This document shows positions 60,089-64,000 of a DNA stretch of 64,000 nucleotides, piece after piece. The translations under genes and the position numbers were made by a program. This DNA is from Saccharothrix sp. NRRL B-16348 (GTDB lineage: Bacteria > Actinomycetota > Actinomycetes > Mycobacteriales > Pseudonocardiaceae), in contig NZ_LGED01000169.1 in NCBI RefSeq assembly GCF_001280085.1, positions 1-64,000 of the forward strand, given 5' to 3'. The stretch's first letter is position 1. Each line of letters begins with the position of its first letter. The notes under the pieces were generated by a model. The model searched no databases. It was not told the origin of the DNA and saw nothing but the letters and a program-made list of their open reading frames with translations.

Positions 60089-62113
60089 ATGAGCTCTTTG
60101 GTGCGGGATCGCCTCGGCGGGTTCGCGTTCGGCGCCGACTACAACCCCGAGCAGTGGTCGGAGTCGGTGTGGGACGAGGACATGGCGCTGATGAAGGCCG
60201 CCGGGGTGACGATGGTGTCGGTCGGCATCTTCGGCTGGGCGGCCGTCGAGGCGGAGCCGGGCAGCTACGACTTCGGGTGGCTCGACCGGGTGATGGACCG
60301 GTTGTCGGCCAACGGGATCGGCGCGTGCCTGGCCACCATGACCGCGTCCCCGCCGCCGTGGCTCGCGCACCGGCACCCGGAGACGCTGCCCCGCCGGGCG
60401 GACGGCACCGTGCTGTCGCCGGGCTCCCGGCAGCACTACTGCCCGTCCAGCCCGGTGTACCGCGAGCACGCGGCGCGGCTGGTGGAGGCGGTCGCGACCC
60501 GGTACGCCGACCACCCCGCGTTGGCGCTGTGGCACATCAACAACGAGTACGGCTGCCACGTGCCGGAGTGCTTCTGCGACGTGTCGGCATCGGCGTTCCG
60601 CTCGTGGCTGGGCGTGCGGTACGGCGACGTGGACGCGCTCAACGACGCGTGGTCCACGACGTTCTGGTCGCAGCGCTACGCGGCGCTGGACGAGGTGCTG
60701 CCGCCGCGTGCCGCGCCGTCGTTCCTCAACCCGGCGCAGGTGCTGGACTACAAGCGGTTCTCGTCGGACGCGCTGCTGGAGTGCTACCTGATGGAGAAGG
60801 AGATCCTGCGCCGCGTCACGCCAGACGTGCCCGTGACGACGAACTTCGTCGGCGCGTGGCACCGGATCGACGTGGCGAAGTGGGCGCCGCACCTCGACGT
60901 GGTGTCCTACGACTCCTACCCGGACCCGCACGAGCCCGACACGGTGATCCAGGCGGCGTTCATGTACGACCGGATGCGGGCGTTGCACGGGAAGCCGTGG
61001 CTGTTGCTGGAGCAGGCGCCGAGCGCGGTGAACTGGCGCACGCACAACGCGCCGAAGGCGCCCGGCGAGATGCGGTTGTGGAGCTACCAGGCGGTCGCGC
61101 GGGGTGCGGACGCGGTCATGTACTTCCAGTGGCGGCAGTCCCGCGGCGGCGCGGAGCGGTTCCACTCGGCGATGGTGCCGCACGGCGGGCCGATCACGCG
61201 GGCCTACACCGAGACCGCCGCGCTGGGCGCCGAGCTGGGGCGGCTGGACGCGGTGCTCGGCAGCACGGTCGACGCGCCGGTGGCGTTGGTGAGCGACTGG
61301 TCGAGCGGGTGGGCGGTGCAGGGCAGCGCGCTGCCGTCGGCCGACCTGGGGCAGGAGGAGACGGACTTCGCGCACTACCGTCCACTGTGGACGGCACGGG
61401 TGGCGGTCGACGTGGTGTCGCCGTCGGTCGACCTGAGCCGGTACCGGCTGGTCGTGGTGCCGAACCTGTACGCGGTGGACGTCGCCGTCGCCGAACGGCT
61501 GGTCGAGTACGTCCGGGCGGGTGGTCACCTCGTCATGTCGTTCTTCTCCGGCATTGTCGACAGCGCCGAACGCGTGCACCTCGGCGGCTACCCCGGGCCG
61601 TTCCGCGACCTGCTCGGCTTCGGCGTGGACGAGTTCTGGCCCCTGCCGCCCGGCGGCGCGGTCGCGCTCGGCTCCGGCGGCGTCGGCACGCACTGGTCGG
61701 AGTGGATCACGCCGGCCGGCGCGGAGGTACTCGACCGCTTCGCCGACGGCGAGCTCGCCGGCAGGCCCGCGATCACCCGGCACGCGTTCGGCGACGGCGT
61801 GGCCACCTACCTCGCCACCCGGCCGGACGAGGCGACGATGGCCGCCGTGCTCGACCGTGCGCTCGCGGAGGCCGGTGTCGCGGCGGTGCTGCCGGACCTG
61901 CCGGCCGGGGTCGAGGCGGTCGAGCGGCGGGGGAGCGGCGGCCGGTGGCTGTTCCTGCTCAACCACAACAAGCACGCGGTCACGGTGCGGCTGCCGGAAG
62001 GCTCGGAGGGTGCGGAGGGTGCGGCGGGTGCGGTCGACGTGCTGACCGGTGACGTGCTCGGCGCGGAGGTCGAGTTGGCTGGTCGGGGCGTGGTGGTGGC
62101 CCGCATGGGGTAG
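60089..62113 (+). CDS. GH42 beta-galactosidase
   Basis: 674 residues from ATG 60089, with GAAGG 8 bp upstream (ATG 60059 is an alternative). It opens FGADYNPEQWSESVWDEDMALM, the GH42 hallmark. The acid/base Glu is in WHINNEYGCHV (about 152) and the nucleophile Glu in LLLEQAPSAVNW (about 307). The C-terminal domains (trimerisation and beta-sandwich) extend to residue 674. There is no signal peptide, so it acts on imported galactosides. It is divergent from the aldolase/FadR operon. Confidence 0.94.
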   Translation: MSSLVRDRLGGFAFGADYNPEQWSESVWDEDMALMKAAGVTMVSVGIFGWAAVEAEPGSYDFGWLDRVMDRLSANGIGACLATMTASPPPWLAHRHPETLPRRADGTVLSPGSRQHYCPSSPVYREHAARLVEAVATRYADHPALALWHINNEYGCHVPECFCDVSASAFRSWLGVRYGDVDALNDAWSTTFWSQRYAALDEVLPPRAAPSFLNPAQVLDYKRFSSDALLECYLMEKEILRRVTPDVPVTTNFVGAWHRIDVAKWAPHLDVVSYDSYPDPHEPDTVIQAAFMYDRMRALHGKPWLLLEQAPSAVNWRTHNAPKAPGEMRLWSYQAVARGADAVMYFQWRQSRGGAERFHSAMVPHGGPITRAYTETAALGAELGRLDAVLGSTVDAPVALVSDWSSGWAVQGSALPSADLGQEETDFAHYRPLWTARVAVDVVSPSVDLSRYRLVVVPNLYAVDVAVAERLVEYVRAGGHLVMSFFSGIVDSAERVHLGGYPGPFRDLLGFGVDEFWPLPPGGAVALGSGGVGTHWSEWITPAGAEVLDRFADGELAGRPAITRHAFGDGVATYLATRPDEATMAAVLDRALAEAGVAAVLPDLPAGVEAVERRGSGGRWLFLLNHNKHAVTVRLPEGSEGAEGAAGAVDVLTGDVLGAEVELAGRGVVVARMG

Positions 62114-62153
62114 GTGGCTGGTCGGGGTGTGGTGGTGGCCCGCACGGGGTGGC
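62076..62153. repeat. 39-bp tandem duplication across the GH42 stop codon
   Basis: Unit 1 (62076-62114) contains the last codons and TAG stop of GH42; unit 2 (62115-62153) repeats it with only a few changes, and TAG becomes TGG. Because 39 is a multiple of three, the copy keeps frame. Confidence 0.85.
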
Positions 62154-62294
62154 GGTCGGTCGGCGCTCCTCGTTGTTCCAACCGACGTTTCAAGGCCACC
62201 GTAACGGCGTTTTCTTTGATGGCATTTTTGGAGATCACCCGATAGGGGACGGGGTGGCCGCCCGGGCGAGCGGCGGGCGGCCACCCCGCGGGCG

Positions 62295-63461
62295 TCACGG
62301 CTGCGCAAGCGCGCGCATCGGGATCCGGGTGAACGTGATCGTCTCGTACGACCCCGACACCCCGGTCTCGTACAGCAGACCGACGGTCGACCCACCGAGC
62401 TGCACCAGGTCGGAGTAGGCGGCCGGGTGGTCGGACAGCAGGTGCACCTGCCGCCACGTCCGACCCTGGTCGGAGCTGGCCCGCACGGCCATCGAACGGC
62501 GCGCGGTGGGATTGGCCGGCCCCGAGAACAACAGCAGGTCCGGCCGCACGGTCTGCAACACACTGCCCTGCACCCGAGGCCCGGACAGGGTCGGCTGCGG
62601 GCGGTACGGCGCGGTCAAGGTGGAGCCGCCGTCGGTGCTGGTCGCGTCCACCCGGCCCGCCAGGGCGCCCTGGTTGCGGCTGTTGAAGTACAGCCTGCCG
62701 TCCGGCAGCTGGGCGACCGTGGTCTCGTTCGACGCGACGTCGACGTCGGCGCGGTCCTCGCTGAACCCGATCCGCCACGTGCGCCCGCCGTCGTCGCTGA
62801 TCAGCGAGTGGCCGCCGTAGTACTTGGCCTCCGTGCCCAGGTCGGTCGACCCGGCGGGCGGCGCGGCGGAGTGGTTGGCGGGCACCACGATCCGCCCGTC
62901 GTGCGGCCCGTGCCGCAGCACGATCGCGTGCCCGGGGCCGGTGGCGTACCAGCGCCAGTCGGGCCGCTTCGCGACCGACGTGATCTCCCGCTCGGGCGTC
63001 CACGTGCGGCCGTCGTCGGAGCTGCGCTGCACGAACACCCGGCGCGAGTCCGCCGGCGACACCGCGCCCGTCATGATCTCCCGTTCGGTGACCCGACCGT
63101 TGCGCGTGGTCAGCAGCACGACATCACCACCGGGCAGCACGACCGGAGCCGGGTTGCCCGCGGTGGCGTCGCCGTTGTCCGACACCACCGACAGCGGCCC
63201 CCACGTGCAGCCGCCGTCGTCCGAACGGCGCAGCACGACGCGGATCGCGCCGGTGTCGCCCGCCGACTCGACCCGGCCCTCCGCGAACGCCAGCACCTCA
63301 CCCGACGCGGCGCGCACCACCGCCGGGATGCGGAACGTGTGGTAACCCTCGGTGCCCGAGACAAACGGCACGGACGTGCAGGTCTGCGCGGCAGCGGCGA
63401 ACGGCGCCGGCACCACGGCCAGCAGGGCGATCGCCAGCAGCGATGACGCGAATGAACGCAC
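62295..63461 (-). CDS. Secreted exo-alpha-sialidase (GH33)
   Basis: 388 residues from GTG 63461. A signal peptide (about 1-27) is followed by a six-bladed sialidase propeller with the FRIPAVV Arg motif (about 43), the first Asp of the active site region and Asp boxes SDDGGCTW, SSDDGRTW, SDDGGRTW and SSDQGRTW. It removes terminal sialic acids from glycans outside the cell. The start is 2 bp after the stop of the upstream LamG gene, so both are in one operon. Confidence 0.9.
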   Translation of the reverse strand: MRSFASSLLAIALLAVVPAPFAAAAQTCTSVPFVSGTEGYHTFRIPAVVRAASGEVLAFAEGRVESAGDTGAIRVVLRRSDDGGCTWGPLSVVSDNGDATAGNPAPVVLPGGDVVLLTTRNGRVTEREIMTGAVSPADSRRVFVQRSSDDGRTWTPEREITSVAKRPDWRWYATGPGHAIVLRHGPHDGRIVVPANHSAAPPAGSTDLGTEAKYYGGHSLISDDGGRTWRIGFSEDRADVDVASNETTVAQLPDGRLYFNSRNQGALAGRVDATSTDGGSTLTAPYRPQPTLSGPRVQGSVLQTVRPDLLLFSGPANPTARRSMAVRASSDQGRTWRQVHLLSDHPAAYSDLVQLGGSTVGLLYETGVSGSYETITFTRIPMRALAQP

Positions 63462-63463
63462 GG

Positions 63464-64000
63464 TCAGCCTCCCGGGGTGGTGCGGATCCGGTCCAGCGGC
63501 AGGCGCAGCACCTGACCGGCCGGCTCGGCGGAGTTGGTCAGCCGCACCCGGTCCAGCTCGGCCGGGGACAGCGCACGCGTGTAGAGGCGGACCTCGTCCA
63601 GCACGCCGTCGAGGCGCTGGGCGTTGTCCTGCCGCTGCCCGATCTGGAGCTGGAACGCCACCCGTTGGCTCAACGAGCCACCGACCGCCGGACCGGACGC
63701 GACCTGCACGCCGTCGACCCACAGCAGCAGCCGGCCCGCGGACCGCTGCAGCACGACGTGGTGCCACTGCTCGTCGTCGTACGCCTGCGAGGTCATGACG
63801 GACGCGCTGCCCTCGGCCGTGGTCATCCGGGCGATCAGCCGGTGGTTGCGGGGTTCCGCCCGCAACCACAGCTGCGGCGCGGTGCCGCCCATCCCTCCGA
63901 GCCACAACAGCGCCTGATCGCCCTTCGACGCGCCGTAACGCACCCACGCGGTGTACGTGAGGTCCCCGTCACCGGGCAGCTGGGCCGGGTCGTAGGGCAC
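63464..64000 (-). CDS. LamG/concanavalin-like carbohydrate-binding domain protein (partial, 5' end outside window)
   Basis: At least 178 residues; the true start lies beyond 64000. It shows a LamG jelly-roll with LTYTAWVRYG, DDEQWHHVVLQRS, LLLWVDGVQVASGP and LDGVLDEVRLYTRALSPAEL, all standard LamG segments. It is directly coupled to the sialidase (stop to start 2 bp), so it probably presents or binds the same glycan, or the two are a split version of a LamG-sialidase. Confidence 0.8.
   Translation of the reverse strand: MPYDPAQLPGDGDLTYTAWVRYGASKGDQALLWLGGMGGTAPQLWLRAEPRNHRLIARMTTAEGSASVMTSQAYDDEQWHHVVLQRSAGRLLLWVDGVQVASGPAVGGSLSQRVAFQLQIGQRQDNAQRLDGVLDEVRLYTRALSPAELDRVRLTNSAEPAGQVLRLPLDRIRTTPGG

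Noticed and set aside
62120..62238. Frame on the minus strand starting ISKNAIKENAVTVALKRR in an AT-richer patch
   Set aside because: Codon use is unlike the genome (low GC at third positions) and it soon turns into low-complexity antisense of GH42. It may be a remnant, but nothing supports a gene.
1..64000. tRNA genes, CRISPR arrays, insertion sequences, phage genes and attachment sites
   Set aside because: I looked for cloverleaf-like segments, regularly spaced repeats, transposase or integrase motifs and flanking direct repeats and saw none that I could support.

Overview
The window is about 64 kb of very GC-rich DNA with strong G/C bias at third codon positions, many GTG starts, Shine-Dalgarno sequences of the GGAGG type and dense, often ATGA- or GTGA-overlapping genes. 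This is an actinomycete chromosome. The mix of families (PaaX regulators, DUF574 methyltransferases, SigE-type and ECF41 sigma factors, LacI-controlled cellulases) fits the Pseudonocardiales (Saccharothrix, Actinosynnema or Lentzea type), but the genus is an inference. I see no tRNA, rRNA, CRISPR array, insertion sequence or phage gene. The region looks like a chromosome arm rich in saprophytic and regulatory functions.

Layout. 0-2.8 kb: a PaaX-type regulator (cut by the left edge) divergent from a vanillate-demethylase-like Rieske oxygenase/reductase operon with a 74-residue Cys/His protein between the two enzymes. 2.8-6.4 kb: a secreted GH9 cellulase behind a CebR-type operator, and a LacI regulator. 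6.5-7.2 kb: an AlkD-like repair protein. 7.3-16.2 kb: a compact cassette of family 2 glycosyltransferase, two ABC exporter halves, a free-standing condensation-domain acyltransferase and an acyl carrier protein, followed by an OmpR/histidine-kinase pair with its own repeat operator. 16.2-21.8 kb: an SDR, an ANTAR-GAF-PAS-SpoIIE phosphatase, a 16-cysteine copper-storage protein and two small DUF proteins. 21.9-25.2 kb: a degenerate alpha/beta hydrolase, a GH10 xylanase behind a perfect CebR-type palindrome, and an NlpC/P60-like protein. 25.4-31.6 kb: a copper-only SOD-like lipoprotein, two GNATs, a SigE-type sigma factor with a frameshifted partner, an HtrA-like protease, an SGNH esterase and a broken gene. 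31.6-40.6 kb: twin glycosyltransferases, MarR plus MMPL exporter, an epimerase-like protein with an ECF41 sigma factor, and SDR plus MarR sharing an 18-bp inverted repeat, then a methyltransferase. 40.7-51 kb: a secreted beta-helix protein with LacI-type boxes, IlvD, a flavin monooxygenase, gluconokinase divergent from a GntR repressor, and a PBP4-type carboxypeptidase. 51-58.3 kb: a WD40 protein, a DUF574 methyltransferase, a cold-shock protein, an MpaB-type oxygenase, and LysR divergent from a second Ser-less alpha/beta hydrolase. 58.3-64 kb: a FadR-type regulator, a DapA/NanA-type aldolase, a GH42 beta-galactosidase, a GH33 sialidase and a LamG protein cut by the right edge.

How it works together. 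Plant-polymer use is one theme: GH9 with CBM2 for cellulose, GH10 with CBM2 for xylan, both with TGGGAGCGCTCCCA-type operators and a LacI regulator nearby. Animal- or glycan-type sugars are another: sialidase, a lyase-family aldolase and a beta-galactosidase lie together under a FadR regulator. The most system-like unexplained element is the 7.3-13.8 kb glycosyltransferase/ABC/condensation/ACP cassette. It has the parts to move an acyl or aminoacyl group from a carrier protein to an acceptor, glycosylate a product and export it, but no adenylation or ketosynthase domain.
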